From positions 1 to 38,759 of the forward strand of contig PNOM01000019.1 of assembly GCA_013824835.1 (NCBI GenBank): 38,759 nucleotides of DNA, written 5' to 3'. The first letter of the stretch is position 1, and every line of letters starts with the position of its first letter. The notes under the pieces are model-generated. The model was not told where the DNA came from and searched no databases. It saw only the letters and a program-made list of their open reading frames with translations. Source of the DNA: Syntrophus sp. (in: bacteria). Lineage in GTDB: Bacteria; Desulfobacterota; Syntrophorhabdia; Syntrophorhabdales; Syntrophorhabdaceae. A program made the translations under genes and the position numbers. Shown in pieces: positions 24,974 through 32,907 of this stretch.

Positions 24974-26265
24974 TGTGGAGAATATTTCTTCTTCTTTTTA
25001 TATTGAATTTTCCCTGTACCCTCCATGCCTTTTTCTGGCCCCTGTCATGGGAATTTGAACAGGAAAAGCGGTTTTTAGGTCCCCTTATTTCCTATCAGAA
25101 CGATGAAGAAAATACAGGTATTACCGTGAGACCCCTCCTCTCCTCCTATGACTCAAGGGATGGGGGTGAATGGAATTTCATATATCCCCTTGGAAAAAGC
25201 AACAAGGAGAAGTCCTATTTTGTCCCCATCTATCTCTCTAAATCGATGGCAGAGGGGGAATCGGATACAGCCTTCACATTCTTGTTCTGGGGGAAATCGA
25301 AGCAGGGCAGGTATTTTGGTTTTTTCCCTTTCTTCGGTACTATGTATGACCGGTTCGGTGCAGACGAACTGGGCTTCCTTGCTTGGCCCATCTACAGTTA
25401 CAAAACCGCAGAGGGTGCTACAAAGAGGAACTTCCTTTATCCCTTTTTTGCAACCTATTCCGGCGCAGAAACAGGGTTTAAGGCATGGCCCCTCTATGGC
25501 ACCAGGGAGAGAATGGGTGAGAAGAAAACAACCTTTTTTCTATGGCCTTTCTTTGTAAAACAGCAAAGAGATCTTGATACGGATGAGCCCATAGACGCCC
25601 TTAATGTGACGCCTTTTTATATGAGTGCAGTATCAAGGAAAAGGGCTTCCTATAGCATCATGTGGCCCATATACAGTTACCAGAAGGATGAAGACAAGGT
25701 AAAACATGGTTTTTTCTTCAATCTTTTCTCAAAGACAGAAGGGTCCGGGGAAACCGGCTACAGCTACTTTCCCTTTATATCATCAGTGAAAAAGGAGAAT
25801 GATACGACGCTGGATATCTTGTGGCCTCTCTATAAGGAAACAGAATACTATATCGAGAATGACCGGTATCTATACAGGCGAATTTTACTCTGGAACAGAT
25901 ACCTCACAGAGAAAGGACGAACCTTTCTTAGCGTCTGGCCTTTTTTCGAGTACAGGAAAGAAAAGGATGAACATACAGTGTACATCCCCACAGTGCTCCC
26001 TTACAAGGAGGCAGGATGGGACAGGATCGCGAGACCCTTACTGACACTCTATGAACAGAGAACGGGACCCGACAGGAGCGCGGTAAGCGTTCTGTACGGC
26101 CTTTTCACGAATGAAAAGAAAGGTGAAGACTGGAAAACACGTTTTGCCTTTCTCCTTGAGGTAAAAAAAGAAAAAGGCCACTTTGGCTTCGAATTTCTCT
26201 CAGGTTTATTAGGGATGGACAAAACACATCTGAAGATACTCTTTATACCATTTAAGAAGGAATAA
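24973..26265 (+). CDS. Exported protein with aromatic WP-type repeats, function unknown, MCE operon member
   Basis: A 430-residue protein with a signal peptide (MWRIFLLLFILNFPCTLHAF). The rest is a series of short beta-type segments ending in an aromatic-proline motif: FFWPLSW, FIYPLG, FLAWPIYSY, FLYPFFATY, KAWPLYG, FLWPFFV, IMWPIYSY, ILWPLYKE, SVWPFFEY, each separated by polar turns. This could be a beta-propeller, a beta-solenoid or an outer-membrane barrel; the start and the repeated aromatic girdle residues lean toward envelope location. I do not recognise the family. Its ATG overlaps the mlaD stop by 1 nt, which strongly suggests it works with the MCE system. No MlaC- or MlaA-like gene is present nearby. 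Confidence 0.75.
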   Translation: MWRIFLLLFILNFPCTLHAFFWPLSWEFEQEKRFLGPLISYQNDEENTGITVRPLLSSYDSRDGGEWNFIYPLGKSNKEKSYFVPIYLSKSMAEGESDTAFTFLFWGKSKQGRYFGFFPFFGTMYDRFGADELGFLAWPIYSYKTAEGATKRNFLYPFFATYSGAETGFKAWPLYGTRERMGEKKTTFFLWPFFVKQQRDLDTDEPIDALNVTPFYMSAVSRKRASYSIMWPIYSYQKDEDKVKHGFFFNLFSKTEGSGETGYSYFPFISSVKKENDTTLDILWPLYKETEYYIENDRYLYRRILLWNRYLTEKGRTFLSVWPFFEYRKEKDEHTVYIPTVLPYKEAGWDRIARPLLTLYEQRTGPDRSAVSVLYGLFTNEKKGEDWKTRFAFLLEVKKEKGHFGFEFLSGLLGMDKTHLKILFIPFKKE

Positions 26266-26359
26266 ACCCAGATTTTCCATTAGGATGAGCATCTGTGTCG
26301 GGATATTCCACGCAAACACGCTCTTTCGCTCCAGCGGCTTCATTCGCTCGCGTTCGGCT

Positions 26360-26388
26360 TCGGAACTTTTGTTTACACAAAAGACCGA
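26360..26388 (+). terminator. Stem-loop downstream of the MCE operon
   Basis: TCGG-AA-CTTTTGT, loop TTAC, ACAAAAG-A-CCGA: an 11-pair stem with a small internal loop, about 95 nt after the operon's last stop codon. There is no T run after it, so it may be a protein or RNA structure rather than a classic terminator. The surrounding 26266-26480 shows no convincing gene. Confidence 0.4.
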
Positions 26389-26481
26389 GCTTCCTCGACT
26401 CACGACGGTTTGCTTAAGGATTACCCCGACACCATGCTCTAATGGCTTATTTGGGATAAATTCACACCCATGGACATCTAT

Positions 26482-26551
26482 TTAGCTCGCACAGCGAGCG
26501 AGAGGGGGTGGCTCCGCCAGTTTTACTGGTGGAGGGGGCGACGCGAGCCCC
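26482..26551 (+). repeat. 70-nt three-hairpin intergenic element, copy A
   Basis: Starts with TTAG and contains hairpin 1 (GCTCGC-ACA-GCGAGC), the spacer GAGAGGGGGTGG, hairpin 2 (CTCCGCCAG-TTTTA-CTGGTGGAG) and hairpin 3 (GGGGC-GACGCGA-GCCCC). It lies between the convergent ends of the MCE operon and the phosphofructokinase gene, 9 nt from the latter's stop. The same 70-nt plan recurs at 32964-33033. Confidence 0.75.
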
Positions 26552-26560
26552 TTTAAATGG

Positions 26561-27820
26561 TTAATAGGCGGGGTCGTCTCTGCGCAGGGTAATGTATGAG
26601 AACTTTGCCCGGAAAGCATCAGGCTCCATATGGGCTGTTTCGGCGAGGCGTGCGAGTTGCTCTCCTTCAAAGTCATCCTTTTCAAGGCGTATCATATAAT
26701 TCCTTGCAACTTCATAGACCTCGGAATTGATATTGACATAACGTATCTTGGATCTACCCTTTGAATCGAACATCTCCGCAAAGGGAACAGGCAGAATACG
26801 ACCTTCGAACTGGACGATCATTGCTGCGGTGCCTCCCTTGAGGAGATAACGGATTGCCCCATATCCGAGATTTCTTGTGTAATCAATGTCATAGGGTATA
26901 GGCGGTGCTGCCCTTAACTCATATCCGATATTTTTTTCAACGATAGTAATCTTCAGGCCCATGGCTGCAAGATTATCCCTGACGAGGCGCTTAAGGACTC
27001 GTTCAAGCTGGATTTCTGCGAGCCTGATCCGGCCTGATTCATCGCGCTCAACGTCGGGGTATTCATTCAGCTCTTCCAGGTCACACTTTTCAACTAAACC
27101 TTCGGCAAGGATAGCAACGCCATGATCCCTGCCCATGGAGAGCCTTTTTATAATGGATCCGGATAATATATCAACCAGTTTATGAACGGAGATCCTCGAT
27201 TCTTCAAACTCTTCAGGTATAAGGCATATCGTTGCCCCTGAGCCCTTACCTATTCCTATCGCGAGATGGCCCGCATGCCTTCCCATGGTGGTTATGAAAT
27301 ACCATCTCCCCATGGTCCGAGCATCCTCCATGAGGTTATTGACGATCTTTACCCCGAGGTGTCGTGCCGTCTGAAATCCAAAGGTTGAAAAGCCGCCGGG
27401 AATTGGGATGTCGTTATCGATAGTCTTGGGCGTATGCACCACATTTATGGAGCCCCTGCCTTCTCTTTCAATCCAGTTTGACATAAAAAGGGTGCCTTCG
27501 CCGCCGATGGTAATGAGATACTTTATTCCAATCTCTTTTAAGGTATGCATAAGGACTTCGAATTTTTTCTGTGCGTCCCCGGGTGCGTCGCGGGAGGTTC
27601 TAAGGATTGAACCACCGGTAGTATGAAGTCGAGATACGGCATCTATGGTGAGAGGCATTACCGCATCCCGGTTACCTTCAAAGAGGCCTGAGAAGCCCCC
27701 TACGATGCCGATAACCTGTTTTCCCTGATTGATTGCTTCAATAGTGGCAGCAGCTATGACACCGTTAATGCCCGGTGCAGGTCCGCCGCCTACGATAATA
27801 CCAACGGTTTCTTTTTTCAT
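26561..27820 (-). CDS. 6-phosphofructokinase family protein (PPi/ATP-type uncertain)
   Basis: A 419-residue member of the PfkA family, longer than the 320-residue E. coli enzyme. It shows GIIVGGGPAPGINGVI, GGSILRTSRD, TIGGEGTLFMSN (nucleotide/PPi site, about 104-115), TPKTIDNDIPI (catalytic loop, with Asp residues at 135 and 137), TMGRHAGHLA and IPEEFEES. The PKTIDND lysine is typical of PPi-dependent and related enzymes, whereas the glycine of GGEGT is typical of ATP users, so the phosphoryl donor is not settled. It phosphorylates fructose-6-phosphate, or runs in reverse if PPi-linked. Start taken as ATG 27820; a GTG at 27826 is also possible and neither has a clear ribosome site. Confidence 0.88.
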   Translation of the reverse strand: MKKETVGIIVGGGPAPGINGVIAAATIEAINQGKQVIGIVGGFSGLFEGNRDAVMPLTIDAVSRLHTTGGSILRTSRDAPGDAQKKFEVLMHTLKEIGIKYLITIGGEGTLFMSNWIEREGRGSINVVHTPKTIDNDIPIPGGFSTFGFQTARHLGVKIVNNLMEDARTMGRWYFITTMGRHAGHLAIGIGKGSGATICLIPEEFEESRISVHKLVDILSGSIIKRLSMGRDHGVAILAEGLVEKCDLEELNEYPDVERDESGRIRLAEIQLERVLKRLVRDNLAAMGLKITIVEKNIGYELRAAPPIPYDIDYTRNLGYGAIRYLLKGGTAAMIVQFEGRILPVPFAEMFDSKGRSKIRYVNINSEVYEVARNYMIRLEKDDFEGEQLARLAETAHMEPDAFRAKFSYITLRRDDPAY

Positions 27821-27906
27821 ATACACAGTTTTGCATTATTCCAATTATATTTGCAAGTTTTTTTTGGTTGATTTTGACTCATATAAAGGTATAAGTTCTG
27901 ATACCT

Positions 27907-28740
27907 ATGAAAATCGGGTTCCACCTTTCTATTGCCAAGGGTTTTGAATGGACTTATCGGGAAGCCCAAAGGTTATCCTGCGATGTAGTCCAGATCTTTG
28001 TAAAGAATCCGAGGTCGTGGGCAAAGAAGGGATGGAAGGATGAAGATATCGATACATTCGCAAGCCTTTTTGCTGATATACCTGTTTTCTCCCACCTTTC
28101 CTACCTCCCGAATCTTGCAAGGGTTGATGATGATGAAAAAAGCATGACGGGTTTTATGAATGAAGCGGCCCTATGCTGTCAAATTGGCATAAAGGCCATG
28201 GTAGTCCACTGTGGCTCCCATGAGGACAGGAAAAGAGGGATAGTTAACGTCGCAACCGCAATAAACAAGATACTCGACGTACAAGATTTGAGTATCATTC
28301 TTGAGAACGGGGCTGGCCAGGGTAACGCCATCGGAACGGATATAACAGAATTAGCAATGATCTATGACAAAGTGGAAAGAAAAGAGCAGGTCTCATTATG
28401 CCTCGATACGGCACATCTTTTTCAATCAGGATATGACATAGGTCGGCTTGCAGGATGGAATGACCTTGTCCTTGCGATTGACAGGGAATTCGGAAGGGAT
28501 ATAATAAACCTGTTCCATTTAAACGATTCAAAAACAGGTTTAAACAGCAGGGTTGACAGGCACTGGCACATAGGACAAGGAGAGATTGGTATACAGGCCT
28601 TTAAATTTATTCTTAATGAAAAAAGATTTGCCGGTCTTCCAGGGGTCATGGAAACACCGAAGACCGGCACAATGGACGAAATAAATATGAAAGTTATGAG
28701 GTCTTTACTTCCTCCGCTGATGTCTCGTTCTTTTTCGTAA
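27907..28740 (+). CDS. nfo: Endonuclease IV (AP endonuclease)
   Basis: A 277-residue enzyme of the Nfo/EndoIV TIM-barrel family, which cuts DNA at abasic sites in base-excision repair. All of the usual zinc-ligand motifs are visible in order: FSHLSYL, VVHCGSHED, IILENGAGQG, CLDTAHLFQSGYD, LFHLNDSK, RVDRHWHIGQGEIG and METPKT. KIGFHLSIAKGF is the usual N-terminus. The gene is divergent from the phosphofructokinase gene, separated by 86 nt, and followed by a decayed gene and a tRNA. Confidence 0.95.
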   Translation: MKIGFHLSIAKGFEWTYREAQRLSCDVVQIFVKNPRSWAKKGWKDEDIDTFASLFADIPVFSHLSYLPNLARVDDDEKSMTGFMNEAALCCQIGIKAMVVHCGSHEDRKRGIVNVATAINKILDVQDLSIILENGAGQGNAIGTDITELAMIYDKVERKEQVSLCLDTAHLFQSGYDIGRLAGWNDLVLAIDREFGRDIINLFHLNDSKTGLNSRVDRHWHIGQGEIGIQAFKFILNEKRFAGLPGVMETPKTGTMDEINMKVMRSLLPPLMSRSFS

Positions 28741-28800
28741 CTTTCTGTATTTATGCTTCCTGATCTTCTTTTTTCTCCATTTTAAAACACTTCCCATTAC

Positions 28801-29010
28801 TCACCTCAATTGTTTTATAGAAAATTCATCTTTTAAAGATCCCTTTAAATCATAGACCTTAAAAACATAACCTTCATTTGGTTTTTTTGCAACAATATAA
28901 TGAAAAGAGCCGCCATATTCATCTGTAAAAAATAATCAGCTTTGCCTTACCTCAGCCTGTTACCGCATAGATAATACCATCCTTTTTGTTCCTGTGGTAA
29001 AGATACATAC
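28801..29010 (-). pseudogene. Decayed 3' end of an unidentified gene
   Basis: On the minus strand the last 45 codons before TGA at 28803 encode a convincing protein tail (FFTDEYGGSFHYIVAKKPNE, then GYVFKVYDLKGSLKDEF). Upstream of this the frame meets a stop at 28938, while another frame continues with SLPQEQKGWYYLCGNRLR followed by a TAA, as expected after a frameshift plus a nonsense change. No start codon with a ribosome site is present. I do not recognise the family. The remaining region 28741-29049 holds nothing else I can support. Confidence 0.4.
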
Positions 29011-29049
29011 AAAATTAATCTTTTAAACGCAACTATTCACATGATTGTC

Positions 29050-29078
29050 TTGAAAGGCTTGACAAAAATCGCTATAAT
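29050..29078 (+). promoter_or_regulatory. Promoter of tRNA-Arg
   Basis: TTGAAA (29050-29055), a 17-nt spacer and a perfect TATAAT (29073-29078), ending 9 nt before the tRNA. A second, perfect TTGACA at 29059-29064 lies within the spacer, too close to the -10 to serve it. Confidence 0.7.
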
Positions 29079-29087
29079 AAAACCCAC

Positions 29088-29162
<75 letters not shown>

Positions 29163-29321
29163 CATTTACAAAAGTGTGGGAATCGGTTTAATCTTTAGTT
29201 ATTACACTTCCAAGTTTTTCTTAATAAAAGGGTCAGCAAATCCGATAATGATAATAATGGGATTGTAAACAACATTCGGATATCATTTTTTCCGGATGGA
29301 TACTCACCAACAGGAGTCCAT

Positions 29322-30575
29322 ATGAGTAAGTTGCTGCTGGTTGATGATGATAAAATACTTGGAAGAGTAGTTTCGAAGACTCTCTGGAAAACCCTTGGAG
29401 TTAATCTGGAAGTGGTCTATTCGATGGAGGAGGCAAAATTTCTCATTGATAACTGCAAAGATGAGTTTTATCTTGCAATACTTGACTACAATCTGCCTGA
29501 TGCCCCGGATGGACAGATAGTTGATTACATATTATCAAAAAATATTCCGGCTCTTGTGTTAACAGGGTCATATGATAATGATATACGCGACAAAATGCTT
29601 TCCAAAAACATTGTCGATTATATTGTGAAGCGGAGTACAAAAGAGCTGGAGTACCTCGTATCTGTCGTGAACAGGATCATCAACAACAGGTATATCAAAG
29701 CGCTGGTGGTAGATGATTCAAGCACATACAGGTTGTCCATGTCGAATATATTAAAAAACCAGTTGCTCAATGTTTTTTCAGCAGAAAACGGAAAAGAAGC
29801 CCAGGATGTTATTATTGACAATCCGGATATCAAGATTGTAATTACGGATTATATCATGCCTTATGTGGATGGACTCGATCTCCTGACTCATATAAGGGAA
29901 CGGTACAAGAAGGATACTATGGCAGTTATTATTGCATCGGGAGTGAGTGGGGTAGACATAGTCCCGAAATTTCTGAAGGCAGGGGCAAATGATTATATAA
30001 TGAAGCCATTCAGTATTGAAGAATTTATCTGCAGGGTAAACTTGAATCTTGAAAACCTCAGCATGATAGAAACATTGAGGGGCCTTGCCCACAAGGATTC
30101 TTTAACAGGTCTTCATAACAGGAGGCATCTCTTTGAAGCGGGAAGCGCCGTATATTCATCAGCCCAACGTAATAACTTTGGAGTTGCGGTAATGATGATG
30201 GATATTAACGAATTCAAAAAGATCAACGATCATTACGGACATGATGCAGGAGATCAGGTGCTGCGAAACTGTGCCGATAGGTTGAGAAAGCTCTTTAACA
30301 GGAAGTCTGATATCGTGTCAAGGGTTGGAGGAGATGAATTCTGTGTTATCACCTCCTTTGAGAACGAGGAAGGATTATGCAGTTTTGCGGAAGAGGCAAG
30401 GAAAAATATAGAAGAAGAAAAAGTTGAATGTGATGGGAATACGATAGGTTTCACCATTTCCATAGGAATCTGTACCAGGCAGCTCAACTCTCTTGAAGCA
30501 ATGATAAAAAATGCTGATAATATGATGTATAAGGCAAAAAAGACCGGCAAAAATGTAATGTGTTCCGATGATTGA
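29322..30575 (+). CDS. PleD-like response regulator: receiver-receiver-GGDEF diguanylate cyclase
   Basis: A 417-residue cytoplasmic protein. Receiver 1 covers about 2-118 (LLVDDDKILG, phosphoacceptor Asp55 in AILDYNLPD, Lys103). Receiver 2 covers about 124-242 (ALVVDDSSTYRLS, Asp176 in VITDYIMPYVDG, Lys228 in IMKPF). The GGDEF domain (about 255-415) has LTGLHNRRHL, MMDINEFKKINDHYGHDAGD and the intact active site RVGGDEF (336-340), with an RxxD inhibitory site (RKSD, 327-330) exactly five residues upstream. It should make cyclic di-GMP when phosphorylated, with product inhibition. AGGAG lies 7 nt before the ATG. No cognate kinase is adjacent; the hybrid kinase at 3.7-6.0 kb is one candidate only by co-occurrence. 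Confidence 0.93.
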   Translation: MSKLLLVDDDKILGRVVSKTLWKTLGVNLEVVYSMEEAKFLIDNCKDEFYLAILDYNLPDAPDGQIVDYILSKNIPALVLTGSYDNDIRDKMLSKNIVDYIVKRSTKELEYLVSVVNRIINNRYIKALVVDDSSTYRLSMSNILKNQLLNVFSAENGKEAQDVIIDNPDIKIVITDYIMPYVDGLDLLTHIRERYKKDTMAVIIASGVSGVDIVPKFLKAGANDYIMKPFSIEEFICRVNLNLENLSMIETLRGLAHKDSLTGLHNRRHLFEAGSAVYSSAQRNNFGVAVMMMDINEFKKINDHYGHDAGDQVLRNCADRLRKLFNRKSDIVSRVGGDEFCVITSFENEEGLCSFAEEARKNIEEEKVECDGNTIGFTISIGICTRQLNSLEAMIKNADNMMYKAKKTGKNVMCSDD

Positions 30576-30639
30576 CTTAACTGACATTAGATACTAATTT
30601 CTATGGTAGCGGAAATATATGTCAGCAGAGGGGGAGGAC

Positions 30640-31260
30640 ATGAAAATTCATTTATTATCGGCCTTAATCTTCGGAATATCAATGCTCATATTCACTCCCG
30701 GTTTTGCAAAAGACCCTGGTAATCCTGCTGCAGTACAGGAAAAGGCAACCTTTGCCGGTGGATGTTTCTGGTGCATGGAACACCCTTTTGATAAAATTGA
30801 TGGGGTAATATCTGTTATCGCAGGGTATACGGGTGGTCAGAAGAAAAATCCGACTTACAAAGAGGTGTTATCAGGTAGTACCGGACATGCAGAATCAGTT
30901 CAGATTGTATATGAACCTGCAAAAATAAGTTACCAGAAGCTGCTGGATCTGTTCTGGCGCAATATTGATCCTTTAGCAATAGACAAGCAGTTTTGCGATA
31001 CTGGAAAACAGTACCGCACTGCAATATTTTACCACAATGAAGAGCAGAAGCGGCTCGCCGAGGGATCAAAAAGGGCGTTGGAGGAATCAAAAAGGCTTCG
31101 AGGGCCTATTTACACCGAAATAGTTCCTGTAGCGGAATTCTATCCTGCGGAAGAATATCACCAGCATTACTATAAGAAGAACCCCATGCAATACAATTTA
31201 TATTATTTCGGTTGCGGCCGTAGTGAGAGGCTTAAGGAATTATGGGGGAAAGACGAGTAA
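30640..31260 (+). CDS. msrA: Exported peptide-methionine (S)-S-oxide reductase
   Basis: A 206-residue MsrA with an N-terminal signal peptide (MKIHLLSALIFGISMLIFTP, cleavage near GFA), so it probably acts in the periplasm. The catalytic motif is AGGCFWCMEHPFDKIDGV, with GYTGG, YKEVLSGSTGHAESVQIVYEP and DPLAIDKQFCDTGKQYR following, and EEYHQHYYKKNP near the end. It repairs methionine sulfoxide in proteins. No MsrB domain is fused. The chosen ATG has GGGGGAGG just upstream; ATG 30619 lacks a ribosome site. An additional cysteine in YYFGCGRS near the C-terminus may be the resolving residue. Confidence 0.93.
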   Translation: MKIHLLSALIFGISMLIFTPGFAKDPGNPAAVQEKATFAGGCFWCMEHPFDKIDGVISVIAGYTGGQKKNPTYKEVLSGSTGHAESVQIVYEPAKISYQKLLDLFWRNIDPLAIDKQFCDTGKQYRTAIFYHNEEQKRLAEGSKRALEESKRLRGPIYTEIVPVAEFYPAEEYHQHYYKKNPMQYNLYYFGCGRSERLKELWGKDE

Positions 31261-31338
31261 GGGGTGCTGATTCTTAATTCCCGTGTTTTAACCCTTCCAT
31301 AAACATGTGTAAGTCTGCCCATTTTTTAAGGAAAATAG

Positions 31339-31368
31339 TTGACAGTAACCAAAATAATACTGTATTAA
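31339..31368 (+). promoter_or_regulatory. Promoter of the zinc-ribbon gene cluster
   Basis: Perfect TTGACA (31339-31344), 18-nt spacer, TATTAA (31363-31368). The predicted leader to the ATG at 31448 is about 73 nt and ends with AAGGA. Confidence 0.55.
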
Positions 31369-31447
31369 GAAAATAACTGATATTTTCATTGTTTGCAGTA
31401 ATAGTTTGTGTGGAGAATTCTAAAGTCAAAACCTTAAGGATGGAACA

Positions 31448-31912
31448 ATGATCTGTGTAAATTGCGGAAGCACTAATAAGGAAGGAAACCGGTTCTGCAC
31501 GGTCTGTGGTTCAGTAATTGCTTCGCAAGGAAGGCACTATTGCAGGCATTGTGGTAAAGAAGCGGCTGAACAGGCAGTCTTCTGCGTAAGCTGCGGCGCT
31601 TCTCCAAAGGGGGGAAGGAATTTTTGTCATTATTGTGGTTCTGCTACTAATAGTGCCCAGGAATTATGCATAAAGTGTGGCATGAGACTCCTGCCGGAAG
31701 GAAGTGACCAGAAAGACTGGCTTATCACTCTCTTGCTCTGCGTTTTTCTGGGATATCTTGGTATTCATCGGTTTTATACAGGGCATATTGTTACAGGGGT
31801 GATCCAGATTCTAACCTGCGGAGGTTGTGGAATCTGGACGCTGATTGATCTGATAATGATAGCGACCGGTTCTTTTAAGGACAAAGATGGAAATGTTCTG
31901 GCAAGAAAATGA
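31448..31912 (+). CDS. Triple zinc-ribbon protein with C-terminal TM2 domain
   Basis: A 154-residue protein. The first 80 residues hold six CxxC pairs (C3/C6, C17/C20, C32/C35, C46/C49, C60/C63, C74/C77), which make three zinc ribbons. A TM2 domain follows at about 90-140: two hydrophobic helices with FLGYLGIHRFYTGHIVTG between them and CGGCGIWTLIDLIMI in the second. The likely topology is cytoplasmic zinc ribbons attached to a membrane hairpin. TM2 domain functions in bacteria are not well defined. It is the first of five co-oriented genes whose products share zinc-ribbon or membrane features. AAGGA lies upstream of the ATG. Confidence 0.85.
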   Translation: MICVNCGSTNKEGNRFCTVCGSVIASQGRHYCRHCGKEAAEQAVFCVSCGASPKGGRNFCHYCGSATNSAQELCIKCGMRLLPEGSDQKDWLITLLLCVFLGYLGIHRFYTGHIVTGVIQILTCGGCGIWTLIDLIMIATGSFKDKDGNVLARK

Positions 31913-31942
31913 TTATTTAGAACTTAAATAAATAGGTATTCC

Positions 31943-32428
31943 ATGCTATTATTATGGTGTTATGGTACAGCAATGGGGATAACCGTACCCGGTAACAGGA
32001 TGAGAGACGGAATGAAGATAGAATATATCCCTTTAAGGCAAGGCAGGTTTAGTCGTTATTCAACCCTTGTTTTCTTATCATCATTGCTTATACTATCCAT
32101 GGTTATTACTCCAACCCTAAAAGAACCCTTTTCCCTCTGTATATTCAAAAATCTTTTCGGGATACCCTGCGGAGGCTGCGGTATGACGAGGGCTTTTTTC
32201 TTTTTGGGTCATGGAAATATTGCACAGGCTATTATGCTTAATCCATGTAGTCCCGTTGTTTTTGTCCTTGCAATTATGTTTTGGATAAATTGTATGGCAT
32301 CATTTATAACAAGGAAGATAGTTAGAATTCATTTGACCGTGCAAGGAAGAATTTTTGCCTATGCGCTATCTGCGGTCATGATGATAATGGTTTGGTGTTA
32401 CAATTTGTTACTCAATCCTTATGTATAA
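31943..32428 (+). CDS. DUF2752 family membrane protein
   Basis: A protein of up to 161 residues with three hydrophobic segments. The hallmark LFGIPCGGCGMTRAFFFLGHGN followed by NPCSPVVFVLAIMFW is the DUF2752 signature (its core is IPCGGCGMTRA); the family's function is unknown. The start is uncertain: ATG 31943 has TAGGT upstream, while ATG 32012 (MKIEYIPLRQG) gives a more typical short N-terminus. It lies between two zinc ribbon-TM2 genes, 30 nt after the first and 20 nt before the second, so the three are probably co-expressed. Confidence 0.8.
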   Translation: MLLLWCYGTAMGITVPGNRMRDGMKIEYIPLRQGRFSRYSTLVFLSSLLILSMVITPTLKEPFSLCIFKNLFGIPCGGCGMTRAFFFLGHGNIAQAIMLNPCSPVVFVLAIMFWINCMASFITRKIVRIHLTVQGRIFAYALSAVMMIMVWCYNLLLNPYV

Positions 32429-32448
32429 ATATAAATAGGAGGTATATT

Positions 32449-32850
32449 ATGTTTTGTCCAAAATGTGGTAATGCGAACGAACCTGATGGAAAATTCTGCC
32501 AAACCTGCGGGGTTCCTCTGGAGCAGAAAATTGAGAATAATAAAGGTGCAACAACAGCAGGTAATCGATTTGTTCCAATAAATCAGGCTGAGAGAACAAT
32601 GGGCAATGCAATGATTTCCGAGAAGGACAAAGGTACTTTGATTCTTTTAGCTTGTTTCGGTAATTTTGGTCTCGACCGGTTTTATCGAGGTCAGGTAGGA
32701 CTCGGGATAGCAAAGCTTCTTACTATGGGAGGGTGCGGAATCTGGTCTTTGGTTGATTTATTTACCTATGCACTCGGAGGTCTTGCGCAGGATTCTGATG
32801 GCAAATGGATTGCTGATAAAAAGAGCCTTAATTTTATCCGTAACAAGTAA
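32449..32850 (+). CDS. Zinc-ribbon protein with TM2 domain
   Basis: A 133-residue protein beginning MFCPKCGNANEPDGKFCQTCG, a single four-cysteine zinc ribbon, then a polar linker and a TM2 domain at about 62-110 (TLILLACFGNFGLDRFYRGQ, GLGIAKLLTMGGCGIWSLVD). It is a shorter paralogue of the product of 31448-31912. In the TM2 signature, LDRFYRG replaces IHRFYTG. The start at 32449 is fixed by AGGAGG 7 nt upstream and by the zinc-ribbon N-terminus. Confidence 0.87.
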   Translation: MFCPKCGNANEPDGKFCQTCGVPLEQKIENNKGATTAGNRFVPINQAERTMGNAMISEKDKGTLILLACFGNFGLDRFYRGQVGLGIAKLLTMGGCGIWSLVDLFTYALGGLAQDSDGKWIADKKSLNFIRNK

Positions 32851-32854
32851 GGAA

Positions 32855-32903
32855 TTCTGTTCAACATTCAATGTTCTATGTTCAACGTTGAAGTTGAACA
32901 GAA
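32855..32903. repeat. Nested palindromes (TTCAAC/GTTGAA type)
   Basis: An outer 11-bp inverted repeat (TTCTGTTCAAC at 32855-32865, GTTGAACAGAA at 32893-32903) encloses two perfect palindromes, AACATT-C-AATGTT and TTCAACGTTGAA. It begins 5 nt after the stop codon of the TM2 gene and could act as a terminator-like structure or a small dispersed repeat. Confidence 0.6.
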
Positions 32904-32907
32904 AGTT

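Noticed and set aside
26285-26485. 66-codon plus-strand frame after the MCE operon
   Set aside because: No ribosome site, no domain; the sequence looks like repeat or structured non-coding DNA.
29059-29078. TTGACA 8 nt before TATAAT as the tRNA promoter
   Set aside because: The spacing is too short; TTGAAA at 29050 gives the correct 17-nt spacer.
29172-29209. AAGTGT/ACACTT hairpin as tRNA terminator
   Set aside because: Six-bp stem with a 26-nt loop and no T run directly after it.
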